64,000 nucleotides of DNA from Desulfovibrionales bacterium (GTDB lineage: Bacteria > Desulfobacterota > Desulfovibrionia > Desulfovibrionales > Desulfonatronaceae). This document shows positions 48,011 through 56,760 of this stretch, in pieces. The notes under the pieces were generated by a model. The model did no database searches and was not told the DNA's origin. It worked only from the letters and a program-made list of their open reading frames with translations. The translations under genes and the position numbers were made by a program. Position 1 is the first letter of the stretch. The number at the start of each line of letters is the position of its first letter. Where the stretch lies: NCBI GenBank assembly GCA_007693505.1, contig REDL01000051.1:43924-107923 (forward strand), in the 5' to 3' direction.

Positions 48011-48041
48011 AAAAAAATCAATGCACGCAAAGTGCATTGAT
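48011..48041 (-). terminator. Perfect hairpin with T-run on minus strand
   Basis: Perfect 10-bp inverted repeat ATCAATGCAC / GTGCATTGAT (48017-48026, 48032-48041) with a 5-base loop. On minus it is followed by a T-run at 48017-48011, a terminator shape. But the genes here are on plus, so it may end an antisense transcript or be an operator for the TA pair. It lies just after the toxin and 49 bases before the methyltransferase start. Confidence 0.45.
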
Positions 48042-48089
48042 CAGGAAGCTGCTGGGTTTGATTTGACACGCATCACAGGAGAGAACGTA

Positions 48090-48854
48090 ATGACTTCCCC
48101 CTGGATTGCCTACAACGACCTGGCCTGGGTCGAGGATTGGCTGGCCGGGCCGGAGGATTATGAGCGGGAGGCCGCTGTTCATGTCAAGCTGATACAACAA
48201 GCGGCGACGTCGAGTCTGGGGCGTGCGCCGCGGACATTGCTGCACCTGGGTTGTGGAGCAGGCGGGCATGACCGGGAGTTCAAACGGCATTTCACGATCA
48301 CCGGCGTGGACCTGAGTCCGGGAATGCTGAACATGGCCCGGGCCAGGCATCCGGAGATCGAATATCTGGAAGACGACATGCGCTCAGTGCGATTGGAACG
48401 ACTCTTCGACGCGGTGATCATCCCGGACTGCATCGACTACATGACCACCCTGGATGAGTTGCACCAGGCCGTGCGCACCGCGGTGGAACACCTCCATCCC
48501 GGCGGGGTGCTCCTTGTGGTCGGAAAACCGGCGGAGACCTTCCAGGACAACAACTTCGCCTATACCGGGGAAAAGGATGGGGTCCACGTTACACTGCTGG
48601 AAAACAACTACGTCAACCCGTACCGCCCCGGCACCTACGAGGCCACGTTCTTTTATCTGATCCGCCACCACGGCGACCTGACCACCCACACGGATCACCA
48701 CGTCCTCGGCCTCTTCCCCCAGGCAGCCAGGGACCAGGTGTTCCAGGAGGCAGGGATGGCCATGCGTCAAGAGGTTCTTGACGAAGCCTACGACTCGTTT
48801 CTGCTCAACGACGGGGTATATCCGATGACGATTTTTATTGGCCAAAAAAGCTGA
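48090..48854 (+). CDS. Class I SAM-dependent methyltransferase
   Basis: Rossmann-fold methyltransferase of 254 residues. Motif I L-H-L-G-C-G-A-G-G-H near 50, post-motif V-D-L-S-P-G-M-L near 71, and the strand F-D-A-V-I-I-P-D-C-I near 104 are present. The acceptor is unknown; it is similar in layout to small-molecule methyltransferases. An AGGAG 8 bases before ATG 48090 fixes the start. A partial duplicate precedes it (47283-47525), separated by a toxin-antitoxin pair. Confidence 0.85.
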   Translation: MTSPWIAYNDLAWVEDWLAGPEDYEREAAVHVKLIQQAATSSLGRAPRTLLHLGCGAGGHDREFKRHFTITGVDLSPGMLNMARARHPEIEYLEDDMRSVRLERLFDAVIIPDCIDYMTTLDELHQAVRTAVEHLHPGGVLLVVGKPAETFQDNNFAYTGEKDGVHVTLLENNYVNPYRPGTYEATFFYLIRHHGDLTTHTDHHVLGLFPQAARDQVFQEAGMAMRQEVLDEAYDSFLLNDGVYPMTIFIGQKS

Positions 48855-49007
48855 AGAGTCAGGAGCCCAAAGCATCGCATCCGCTTTGTTCTTTTTTTCG
48901 CAAGCTGGAACAGTACGGTGGGTGATTTCCCCAACTGTGCGGTGATCACTCACCAAAACGCACACCCACTCCCTGCCCCTCTCCGCCCCTGAACATGCGC
49001 TCTTCCC

Positions 49008-49685
49008 TCATCGGGCGATCATGGCCCGCAAAATATCCGCGCATCCCTCGGCATTATGACTCATATCGTGCATATATTCGAAAAAATGCAGCAACTGGAA
49101 TACATCCTTGAATTCCATGTCCGCGCTAAACAGCTCCCGGAACAGCAGGGATTTCATCTTTCGTACGTCGTTGTGCTGGCTGCGCACGGCCCGGTAACCT
49201 TCCTTGACGGCCTGGCGGTCCGTAAAGTCCGTGTGCAACAGACTGATGGTCCCCTCCAGGGCCGGCTTGAGCAGTTCAACGGTATGAATCGCCCCCTCGA
49301 CCATGGCCAGACCGCCGGTGCGCAGTGCCCCGGGAATCTTCACCGTATGGATATTCAGCCAGTCCAGAGCATCCTGGGCTGAATCCAGAATATTGTCCTG
49401 GGCGCGCGTATAGTTCAGGAACAGGGTTTTATCCACGGCCATGAACAGTCCGCGGGGAAGATGATTGCGGGTGTTGCGCTTGATCTTGTCCGCCTTGTCC
49501 TCAAGCTGATCCAGTTCCTGCTTCAATACCTGAAAATCCTTGCATGCGCTGCCGCCCCCGATGTAGCACAGCAACGACTCATGGATGATCGACATGGACG
49601 CTTCCACCTGGGTGTAGTGCTCCAGCAGACCGTCCATGGGCGAGCGTCCGCCGATCATGCTCAAAAAAGGAATTCGAACCTGCAT
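49008..49685 (-). CDS. PhoU-like (DUF47) protein
   Basis: Helical DUF47/PhoU-type protein of about 225 residues. Signs are the C-terminal M-S-H-N-A-E-G-C-A-D-I-L and L-E-D-K-A-D-K-I-K-R-N near 64. Members near Pit-type phosphate carriers are thought to control them. It starts at ATG 49685 (GAGG six bases upstream) rather than 49697. It follows the PiT gene 30 bases downstream on the minus strand, so both form an operon; likely function is phosphate-uptake regulation. Confidence 0.88.
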   Translation of the reverse strand: MQVRIPFLSMIGGRSPMDGLLEHYTQVEASMSIIHESLLCYIGGGSACKDFQVLKQELDQLEDKADKIKRNTRNHLPRGLFMAVDKTLFLNYTRAQDNILDSAQDALDWLNIHTVKIPGALRTGGLAMVEGAIHTVELLKPALEGTISLLHTDFTDRQAVKEGYRAVRSQHNDVRKMKSLLFRELFSADMEFKDVFQLLHFFEYMHDMSHNAEGCADILRAMIAR

Positions 49686-49714
49686 AGATGACCTCATCGG
49701 CGCGTTGGACGTGC

Positions 49715-50950
49715 CTAATACACGGACCAGCGCAAGATTTGAAAAATAACAATGGACGTAAAGGCGGCGATCGGAACGGTCAGCAGCCAGTACATCACGA
49801 TCTTCCCCAGAACCCGGAAATCCACTGCTGCAAAGCCTCGAGCCAACCCGACACCGACCACGCCGCCCACGGTCGCGTGGGTGGTGGAGACGGGCATTCC
49901 CAGATTCGAGGCCATCAAAACCGTCGTGGCAGAACCAAACCCAACGGAAAAACCACGGGTGTTGGTCAGCAATGTGATCCGTTCACCCACCGTGGACATG
50001 ACCCGCTTTCCAAGGACCATGACTCCCACGGCAATACCCACCCCGCCAAACAACAGGAGCCAGATGGGCACTTCCGCGGTGGCCGTCAATCCCCCGGTTT
50101 GGGCGATGACCCAGATGGCGGCCACGGGGCCGATGGCATTGGCCACGTCATTGGCCCCCAGGGACAGGGCCATGTAACAGGCCATACCGATCTGCATCCG
50201 CCGAAACAACTCTTCCATGGTTTCCGGGCCCTGTTCCACGCCATACAGGAGTCGACCCACCACAAGATACCCAATGCCCCAGACCACTACCGCGACAGCG
50301 CCGACAATGGCTACCGTGCTGTAGATATTCAATCCCAGAGCCCGGCCCATGGGCATTTTCAACAAAAAGGAGACCATCACCAGAACCACCGTCATGGCCA
50401 GCCAAAAGGGTGCCCATAGCTTGGCGTTGCGGACAAAATCCCTGGCACTCAAGACTTTTTTTCGAATTTGCGAAAAGACCAAATACGCCAACAATGCCCC
50501 GAAAAATGGCGAAATGATCCAGGACAGCACGATCCCGAACATCGTTCCCCAGCGAACCACCTCCGGGCCGCCAGCCACAAACCCAAACCCCAGAATGCTG
50601 CCCACAATGGAGTGGGTGGTGGAAACCGGAAAACCGAAGAAGGTGGCCAGAAGCACCCACAAACCGGCCGAAAGCAACGCTGAAAGCATCCCCAGCATCA
50701 GCAGGTTTTGATCCGGAATCATCTCCGGGTTGATAATCCCCCGGGAGATGGTCGCGGCCACGTTGGCACCAAGAAAAACGGCACCCGCAAAGGCCAGGGT
50801 GGATGCAATCACCACCGCCTGCTTGACGGTGATGGCCCGGGAGCCCACGGACGAAGCCATGGCGTTCGCCGCATCGTTGGCGCCGATGCTGAATGCCATC
50901 AGCAGGCCTCCGGCAACAGCCAGAATCAGGACAATGGTAACTATATCCAT
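49715..50950 (-). CDS. Inorganic phosphate transporter, PiT family
   Basis: Membrane carrier of about 411 residues with around 10 helices. The twin PiT signatures are present: F-S-I-G-A-N-D-A-A-N-A-M near 18 and L-S-L-G-A-N-D-V-A-N-A-I-G near 264, both in internally repeated halves. It takes up phosphate with protons or sodium. ATG at 50950 starts the conserved part; a longer reading from TTG 51013 lacks a ribosome site, and the chosen ATG also has a poor one. Adjacent PhoU-like gene supports phosphate rather than sulfate. Confidence 0.93.
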   Translation of the reverse strand: MDIVTIVLILAVAGGLLMAFSIGANDAANAMASSVGSRAITVKQAVVIASTLAFAGAVFLGANVAATISRGIINPEMIPDQNLLMLGMLSALLSAGLWVLLATFFGFPVSTTHSIVGSILGFGFVAGGPEVVRWGTMFGIVLSWIISPFFGALLAYLVFSQIRKKVLSARDFVRNAKLWAPFWLAMTVVLVMVSFLLKMPMGRALGLNIYSTVAIVGAVAVVVWGIGYLVVGRLLYGVEQGPETMEELFRRMQIGMACYMALSLGANDVANAIGPVAAIWVIAQTGGLTATAEVPIWLLLFGGVGIAVGVMVLGKRVMSTVGERITLLTNTRGFSVGFGSATTVLMASNLGMPVSTTHATVGGVVGVGLARGFAAVDFRVLGKIVMYWLLTVPIAAFTSIVIFQILRWSVY

Positions 50951-51289
50951 AAAAGAGGGAGGAAGGTGGTTGAGATGCTGCGACGCTCTCAAGTGGCGCG
51001 TGTCCCGGCTCAAGCTGCTTCGGTTCAGGGGAAGTCAGCCTTGAAACGAGCAATGCCATTGATCCGGCCCCCACGAAGCAACTGCGCACTATAGAAAGTT
51101 CACGTGATTGTCAAAAGGTTGTCGAATCAGTGGTACATTTGCTGCCAAAAGAAAACGCATGGATACGTGGAACACACTGCACATAACCCAGCCCTAGAAG
51201 CTCGTTTTTTTTAGTAAACCCGTGGATCAGCATCCAGCAGAAATACCTGCCAGTTCGGAACGCATCTCTCTGGTGATGCCGTTCCCTGC
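50951..51289. other. Gene-free gap upstream of the PiT gene
   Basis: No credible ORF or RNA gene. The left end must carry the promoter of the PiT operon on minus. A run of eight T near 51205-51212 has no hairpin in front of it. The right end includes part of a hairpin overlapping the stop of the next gene (CCGTTCCCTGC with GCAGGAAACGG, 51279-51303), perhaps its terminator. Confidence 0.5.
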
Positions 51290-54200
51290 TCAGCAGGAAA
51301 CGGTACGTGAGGCACGCCCCTCAGATGGCAATCGCAATGCAAGATTTTGAATTTCCTCGAGATATTTTCGCCAGTTGTGCAGATAAAAGGCCAGTGCCCG
51401 TGAAAAGTTCTTGCCCACCAAACCGTCCAGAAAAAGCTGGGAGATATCCCGCTCGCGTTGCAACACGTACTGGGACAAGAGAAACACCTTGCGCTCCTCC
51501 TGGCTCATCTGCCGCATCAGCCGCATCAAAACATGCCTGGCCCGGGGCTGATACATCCAAAAATACATTAAATCCAGGGCATTGACTATAACAGCCAGGT
51601 TTAAACTCTCTTCCTCTCGGGTTGCCGCACAGACAAACCGGTCCGGTTTTTCCAGAATGCTCAAAACCTCGGCGTTTGGATGGCGTAGCTCCAATCCGGC
51701 ATAGACGTCGAACATGCGCCGCAACTTGGCTGAGTAATCCAGGGTCCGCTCCCGAAGGTTCACGGCCCGGTCGGCCAACCCTTCGATGAAAGCGGCCACA
51801 ATGTCCGAAGCCAGCTTGGAAATAATCGCAGCCCAGTTCTGAAGTACCACGCCCACAGCGGGCACCCCGGCGGCCCCAAGGATAAACCCAATGAGAAAAT
51901 TCAGAAAGAGAGCCAGCGGAATGGAGAGCACCGACCGGAACAGATTGCCCACAGCCGCGGCCTTGGGTAGTCCGCGAAACAGGTTGTGCCCTGCCAGATA
52001 CAGACCGTTGACCAACGCCATGGAGGCATACAGAGCCAGCGGACTGGTCTGGGCCGTAACCCCCATTCCCCGCTCCAGGAGCATGGTCTTGACCAGCAGG
52101 TCCAGCAAAGGCACCGAAAACCCTGTGAACATCAGCGAATCCGCGATTCGATTCCACTTGACGTATTCACTCCAGTGCAAAAACGGCGTTCGGCGCAACC
52201 CACCGGCACCCAGCACTGCCTGGATGATATTGCGCATTCCGGTGATCCCGAACCAGATCAGCGCACCGAAATAGGCCAAAACCCACCAGTCCTTGGTCAA
52301 GGCGAACGTGGCAAAGGCCGGGACAAATCCACACAGGATTTTCAGCCAGTTCTTCAGATGGGTGTTCAGGTAGCGAGGATGTACGCGCTTTGTGGCCGTG
52401 GACGGTGCCCTGCAGTCCAGGCGCAGCTTCTTCTCCTCGTCGTTGGCATATCCGCCCAGTAGCCGAAGATTGCTCTGCTCCGGCGGGACACAGCGATAAC
52501 CTTCCACCAGCCACTCCTCGCTGGCCGGGTGAAATATCCTCCTCCAAATGCTTCTGGGGACACTCCGCTCCTTGCTGCCGGCCAGGACACGATTCCGACG
52601 TCTGGGACTATAGGTTCGGCGCAAGGCCAAATCAATGCAAATGGGGATGCTCGGCTTATCGGTTTCCCCTGTAACGTGTCCTGAGTTGGCTTCATCCTGC
52701 CTCACCGCACCTGCCGGGATCCGCTTCAAAAGCCCATCCCCAGGATTCCGGGTGCGGATGGCGAGTCGTTCCAGTTGCCGCCGGCTTCTTTTGGGCAGCG
52801 TGTCCACAACCACCAGCCCCATCCCGGGAACCTTGGCCGACCCCCCGGTGGAATCCGTGCCAATGCGTGATTTGAGCATGCTGTTGCGGTAATACCCCCG
52901 GAAGTGATCCAATTCCTCAAGAATTTTTCGCAGTGCCGCTTTTTGATCCGCTTCACGCTCTGGATCGTTCTCCACCCTATGCACGATGTCCATGACACAG
53001 CGCTTCAGACGCACCGCATTGCCGGAATTCAGGGCGGACTGCAGGTCCAGAATTCGGGCTTGATCCGGACACCTATGGTATGCTGTATCCTTGAAATTGA
53101 AAGACTCCAGGCGGGTTATCCGACCTCGGGACTGGTCGAGCAGTTCCAAGACATCCTCTGCCCACAGCCCACTGAGTCCCAGAGTGATGCGAAATCGGGC
53201 ATGCAGCCGCTCCAGACGAGCCAACAGCTCGAGCAAGGACGCCTGGAGCAACGCAGGCGCCTGGTCGTCATCAGAGGGCACAAACGGGTTGAAGAGCTGG
53301 GGGTTCCGGGCCGGACGCAAATATTCTTCAATGACGGCTTCGGCATCGAACCGATTCATGTCCTCGGCCAATTGTATTGCGGCCCGTTGCTGGGCATCAC
53401 CGCCAAAGGCGCAACATTCGTGCAGGTCATCCAGCCGTTCCCGAAACAGTGGTAGTAGGGAATCGTGGATCAGTTTGCCCAGGTGGTGCAGGGAAGGCTG
53501 CCCGGTCCCCACATGATGCAGGAAATCATCGCGAGTGAGCGCGGGAACGAGAACCCCGAAACGACGGTTGATTTCCAGGCGGTGTATGTTGTTGAACGCC
53601 TCGAGAACCGCGAAGACATAGGCCTGTTTGAAATCGGAAGCACGGCGGCCTTCCTCCATGAACTCGCCGACATCCGGCTGACGGATGAATTCCAAAAAAT
53701 CCCGGATGTCCGTGAAGCCGCGCGGGCTCCAGATCAGGCGGAGGTATCTCCCGCGAAACCGGGGTGAAAACTCCAAACCGACGCGGACCTCCACCTTCAT
53801 GATCTCCGCCGCACGCAACAACTCCTCGGCCACATCCGGGTTCAAGGAGTTGTAGTAGATGACCCGCAGCCGGCGAATGCCCTTGATCCAGGCATCCATG
53901 ATCAAGTGGGTGGCAGACTTGCGTCCCTTGGTATTGGCGTCGTGAACGTGATCGTCAAAAGCGATCTGATTCCAGGCCTCGGGCATTTCCACCAGGTGGT
54001 ACTTGCGCAGCTGACGAGCAATGGCCCGGGGATGGCCGGTGGCGGCATCGCGAAAATCCCGGGCAAGCTGGAGCTTGACGTTCTCGTCCTCGGCTCGGAC
54101 CAATTCCTTCATGACCTGGAGCAGCACCCGGGCCGTGTTGTTACGCAACGTCACCCCGGAGGAAGAAAAAACTTCCTCGCGCAGTGCCTGGAGTGTGCGC

Positions 54201-54430
54201 AACCGCTCCTCCACGTCGCTGCGTTCCAGGGAGCGAAACAACCGAACCACGGCATAGGCCACCCGCAGACCGGTGCTAGCGGCCATTTCCTTGATACCAT
54301 GGGGATGCAGATACGGCGCGAGCAGGCTTTTCAGGTTGGGTGCGTCCTCGCCCTGCAGAACATCGTTGACGATGCCCAGCAATTCGTAATCCTTGCGGTC
54401 GAAATAGAGGCGATTTCCCATGGCCGGCAT
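51290..54430 (-). CDS. Large membrane protein with PHP-like N-terminal part, unknown function
   Basis: Product of about 1046 residues that I do not recognise as a named family. Residues about 150-250 look like a PHP/TIM-barrel-type motif set (F-D-D-H-V-H-D then K-S-A-T-H-L-I-M-D-A-W-I-K-G-I and R-V-I-Y-Y-N-S). The middle (250-640) is helical and soluble. Residues about 695-865 hold roughly five hydrophobic helices, and a helical C-terminal part follows. The start is ambiguous (GTG 54433, ATG 54430, ATG 54421). Upstream it abuts the inverted copy of the repeat, which may supply its promoter or leader. Length and codon use show a real gene. Confidence 0.75.
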   Translation of the reverse strand: MPAMGNRLYFDRKDYELLGIVNDVLQGEDAPNLKSLLAPYLHPHGIKEMAASTGLRVAYAVVRLFRSLERSDVEERLRTLQALREEVFSSSGVTLRNNTARVLLQVMKELVRAEDENVKLQLARDFRDAATGHPRAIARQLRKYHLVEMPEAWNQIAFDDHVHDANTKGRKSATHLIMDAWIKGIRRLRVIYYNSLNPDVAEELLRAAEIMKVEVRVGLEFSPRFRGRYLRLIWSPRGFTDIRDFLEFIRQPDVGEFMEEGRRASDFKQAYVFAVLEAFNNIHRLEINRRFGVLVPALTRDDFLHHVGTGQPSLHHLGKLIHDSLLPLFRERLDDLHECCAFGGDAQQRAAIQLAEDMNRFDAEAVIEEYLRPARNPQLFNPFVPSDDDQAPALLQASLLELLARLERLHARFRITLGLSGLWAEDVLELLDQSRGRITRLESFNFKDTAYHRCPDQARILDLQSALNSGNAVRLKRCVMDIVHRVENDPEREADQKAALRKILEELDHFRGYYRNSMLKSRIGTDSTGGSAKVPGMGLVVVDTLPKRSRRQLERLAIRTRNPGDGLLKRIPAGAVRQDEANSGHVTGETDKPSIPICIDLALRRTYSPRRRNRVLAGSKERSVPRSIWRRIFHPASEEWLVEGYRCVPPEQSNLRLLGGYANDEEKKLRLDCRAPSTATKRVHPRYLNTHLKNWLKILCGFVPAFATFALTKDWWVLAYFGALIWFGITGMRNIIQAVLGAGGLRRTPFLHWSEYVKWNRIADSLMFTGFSVPLLDLLVKTMLLERGMGVTAQTSPLALYASMALVNGLYLAGHNLFRGLPKAAAVGNLFRSVLSIPLALFLNFLIGFILGAAGVPAVGVVLQNWAAIISKLASDIVAAFIEGLADRAVNLRERTLDYSAKLRRMFDVYAGLELRHPNAEVLSILEKPDRFVCAATREEESLNLAVIVNALDLMYFWMYQPRARHVLMRLMRQMSQEERKVFLLSQYVLQRERDISQLFLDGLVGKNFSRALAFYLHNWRKYLEEIQNLALRLPSEGRASRTVSC

Positions 54431-54446
54431 CACACCACATCCATAA

Positions 54447-54736
54447 CTGCGTGTTGAAAACGTCCTTATCCGGCAGTCCGTTCAAAAACCCCAAGTGCAC
54501 GGAGCAAAAAAAACACCCCGGGCACGTCCTGTATCCGGCACCTGCGGGCTGTGGCGTTGCCACATTTTCGATTGCCGCCCTGGCAATCGAGTCACGGTCG
54601 AAGCGTTGTTATTCATACGTGAGAGTTTGAATCCGGTACCCGCCGAAGGTGTGGGATACCTTGAGGCTAACAAAGTTTTCCAAACCATGTGAGTGCCGGA
54701 CAACGACGCAGTAATTGAGAGTTTTTCAACGGACTG
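54447..54736 (-). repeat. Interspersed structured repeat, copy 2
   Basis: Inverted copy of 6581-6764 in its first 184 bases (54447-54630), with an extra unmatched segment of about 60 bases and then a block like 6534-6573 of copy 1. It carries a near-perfect inverted pair, CAGTCCGTTCAAAAAC at 54474-54489 and GTTTTTCAACGGACTG at 54721-54736 (15 of 16 match), 263 bp end to end, like the ends of a MITE. Stem-loops GATTGCC/GGCAATC and GTGGC/GCCAC are kept. It ends about 17 bases from the start of the large membrane-protein gene. Confidence 0.75.
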
Positions 54737-54820
54737 ATAAACTGAAAATAAAGTCGTTCACCGGAAACAAATCCAGCGGCTGTAACCGGAATGTAACAAT
54801 ATCCTGGGCAATGCACAATT

Positions 54821-54866
54821 CAACGCCCTGATCCTCCCTGATCGAGTCAGGAGGGTCAGGGCGTTG
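54821..54866. terminator. Long hairpin after the betaine operon
   Basis: CAACGCCCTGATCCTCC and GGAGGGTCAGGGCGTTG pair almost perfectly with a short loop. It stands 53 bases beyond the stop of the dimethylglycine methyltransferase on minus. A T-tract is missing on both strands, so it could also be a protective 3' stem-loop. Confidence 0.6.
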
Positions 54867-54918
54867 ATATTGGTCTTCCCGTCCGTGAAGCGTCGAAGTA
54901 TCAGACGATTGTAACCTG

Positions 54919-55806
54919 CTACCGAGGTCCTTCAGAGCCCTCGGAGAGAACTGGAGACGAGGTTGGTGAGGAGGTTTTGCGAAAATGAAAAATGCCCCAG
55001 GTCAAATACCCTTTTTTTCCACCGTCAATCCAGTGACCCAGGCCAACTTTCATCCGCTCAATATACTGCGGAGAAACCAGGCTGGAGAGTTCGGCCTCCC
55101 GTCGCTCGGTTTCCTGAAGAATTCTGGAGTAATGGGTTGGAAGTTGGTGAGAATGGTCCTCGAAGCCGACTTCTTCCAATCCAAGACCACGGGCTGCTTC
55201 ACGGTAAAATCCGGGAGAACCAAGACTTTCCAGATGAATTCGTTGAAGGATTGGGTCCAACACTCCGGGAGGGCAGTCGTCGGCTTGCATGGGATCGGTA
55301 AAAATCAACTCTCCGCCATCCTTCAGCACCCGAGCGGCCTCCTGAAGCACCTTGGAGCGCTCGCCGCTGTGCAGGAATGCATCCTGAGACCAGACAACGT
55401 CAAAGCTGTTGTCCGGGAAAGGAACATTCTCAAATGAGCCGTCCACCACATCGATGGATCCGTCCAGGCCCAACTCCTGATTTTTCTTCCGCCCTCGTTC
55501 ATTTTGCTCTTCACTCAAATTCAAGGCCACGGCATCGCACCCGCAGTCGGCGCAGAGCATCCGACAGGCACCGGCATACCCAGCACCCATGTCCAGCACC
55601 TTGGCGTTTGGACCAAGGTTGTGCAAGCGTTCGCGCATTCTACGCACCGTACTCCGACTGGCGGCAAAAATATCGCCATCTGGGGTGTCATACAGTCCGA
55701 TATGGATGTCTTCTCCGCCCCAAATGTGGAAATAAAAATTGTCAGCGTCGTTGCTGTTGTAATAATTCCTGGCTGTAGAAACTGTTTCGGAATAGTCTCG
55801 GTTCAT
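54919..55806 (-). CDS. Sarcosine/dimethylglycine N-methyltransferase (SDMT)
   Basis: Rossmann methyltransferase of 295 residues matching bacterial SDMT: Y-Y-N-S-N-D-A-D-N-F-Y-F-H-I-W-G-G near 15 and I-H-I-G-L-Y; motif I V-L-D-M-G-A-G-Y-A-G near 70; F-T-D-P-M-Q near 165. It turns sarcosine and dimethylglycine into betaine using SAM. The C-terminal T-S-S-P-T-S-S-P is disordered. Its start overlaps the GSMT stop by ATGA, so the two steps are made together. This is the last gene of metK-ahcY-GSMT-SDMT. Confidence 0.93.
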   Translation of the reverse strand: MNRDYSETVSTARNYYNSNDADNFYFHIWGGEDIHIGLYDTPDGDIFAASRSTVRRMRERLHNLGPNAKVLDMGAGYAGACRMLCADCGCDAVALNLSEEQNERGRKKNQELGLDGSIDVVDGSFENVPFPDNSFDVVWSQDAFLHSGERSKVLQEAARVLKDGGELIFTDPMQADDCPPGVLDPILQRIHLESLGSPGFYREAARGLGLEEVGFEDHSHQLPTHYSRILQETERREAELSSLVSPQYIERMKVGLGHWIDGGKKGYLTWGIFHFRKTSSPTSSPVLSEGSEGPR

Positions 55807-56627
55807 CCAAAATCCTCCTGCAAGTTATCCCTATTGTATTTCTTATCTGCAACATGGATAAAGAAATCGGGATCATTTTCATGGTAGGTTTCCTTGAAGT
55901 CACCGTAGGTCTCAATTTGCTGAAATCCAACCTGCTGCATCAGATTGTGGGTATAATCCTTGCGCAAAGGAAACATGTTCAAATGATAACTGCTGTTATC
56001 GGAAAATTTGTAAACAAAGCGGGCCAAACCTTCATCGATATGCTCCGGCTCAACAACAACATCCTCACCGCAATAGTAGTATTTATGGTTGCTGTCGTAG
56101 CCATTGTCTAAAATGGCATCATAATTGCGCTGATCCAGGATCAGAACTCCGTCATGCTTGAGGGTCGCGTAAAATTCCGCAAGGGCTTTTCGTCGGGCCC
56201 TCTCGGTGAACAAATGCGTAAAGGAATTCCCCAGGCAGATCACAGCGTCGAACATTTCATGGACATCCTGGTTCAACCAGCGCCAATCCGCATTGATTGT
56301 GCGCAAGATATGTCCGCAACGCTTCGCGTTTTCAAAGGCTTTGAACAGCATTTCCGGACTGCCGTCGGCACTGACCACGTCGAAACCGGCCTGGATCAGT
56401 TGCACCGAGTGAAACCCCGTACCGGTGGCCACGTCCAAAACCTTTTGAACGCCACGTTGCTCCAGAATGTCGATGAAAAACTTGCCTTCACTTGCAGCCC
56501 GACGATCCCAATCAATGAGTTCATCCCATTTGTCCACGAAGGTCTTTACATATTCCATTTGATAATGGTCCGTTTCCCGAACGGCTATCGGATCCTTGCC
56601 AAAGCACTGCTTTTCCTTGCGCTGCAT
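55803..56627 (-). CDS. Glycine/sarcosine N-methyltransferase (GSMT)
   Basis: SAM-dependent enzyme of 274 residues that methylates glycine to sarcosine and dimethylglycine. The family-typical Y-V-K-T-F-V-D-K-W-D-E-L-I-D-W is near 25, motif I V-L-D-V-A-T-G-T-G-F-H-S near 63, and D-Q-R-N-Y-D near 165. AAGGAGAG directly before ATG 56627 fixes the start; the reading upstream of it is not coding. It is followed by SDMT with four-base overlap and preceded by ahcY, which removes the inhibitor SAH. Fits de novo glycine-betaine synthesis in a halophile. Confidence 0.93.
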   Translation of the reverse strand: MQRKEKQCFGKDPIAVRETDHYQMEYVKTFVDKWDELIDWDRRAASEGKFFIDILEQRGVQKVLDVATGTGFHSVQLIQAGFDVVSADGSPEMLFKAFENAKRCGHILRTINADWRWLNQDVHEMFDAVICLGNSFTHLFTERARRKALAEFYATLKHDGVLILDQRNYDAILDNGYDSNHKYYYCGEDVVVEPEHIDEGLARFVYKFSDNSSYHLNMFPLRKDYTHNLMQQVGFQQIETYGDFKETYHENDPDFFIHVADKKYNRDNLQEDFG

Positions 56628-56704
56628 GGTCTCTCCTTCGAAACATATGGCCTCCGGACATGAAACGCATGGACTTTGCCCGGAGCGCGAATTGACTATG
56701 GTGA

Positions 56705-56741
56705 AGCCGGGACGGTTCCAGATGACGGTCCCCTCCCGGCT
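56705..56741 (-). other. Hairpin between ahcY and GSMT
   Basis: AGCCGGGA (56705-56712) and TCCCGGCT (56734-56741) form an 8-bp stem around a 21-base loop in the 133-base spacer between the ahcY stop and GSMT start. It may set relative expression of the methyltransferases (processing or pausing). Not a terminator by form: no T-run. Confidence 0.35.
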
Positions 56742-56760
56742 CCGACTCCAAAGATCCCGC

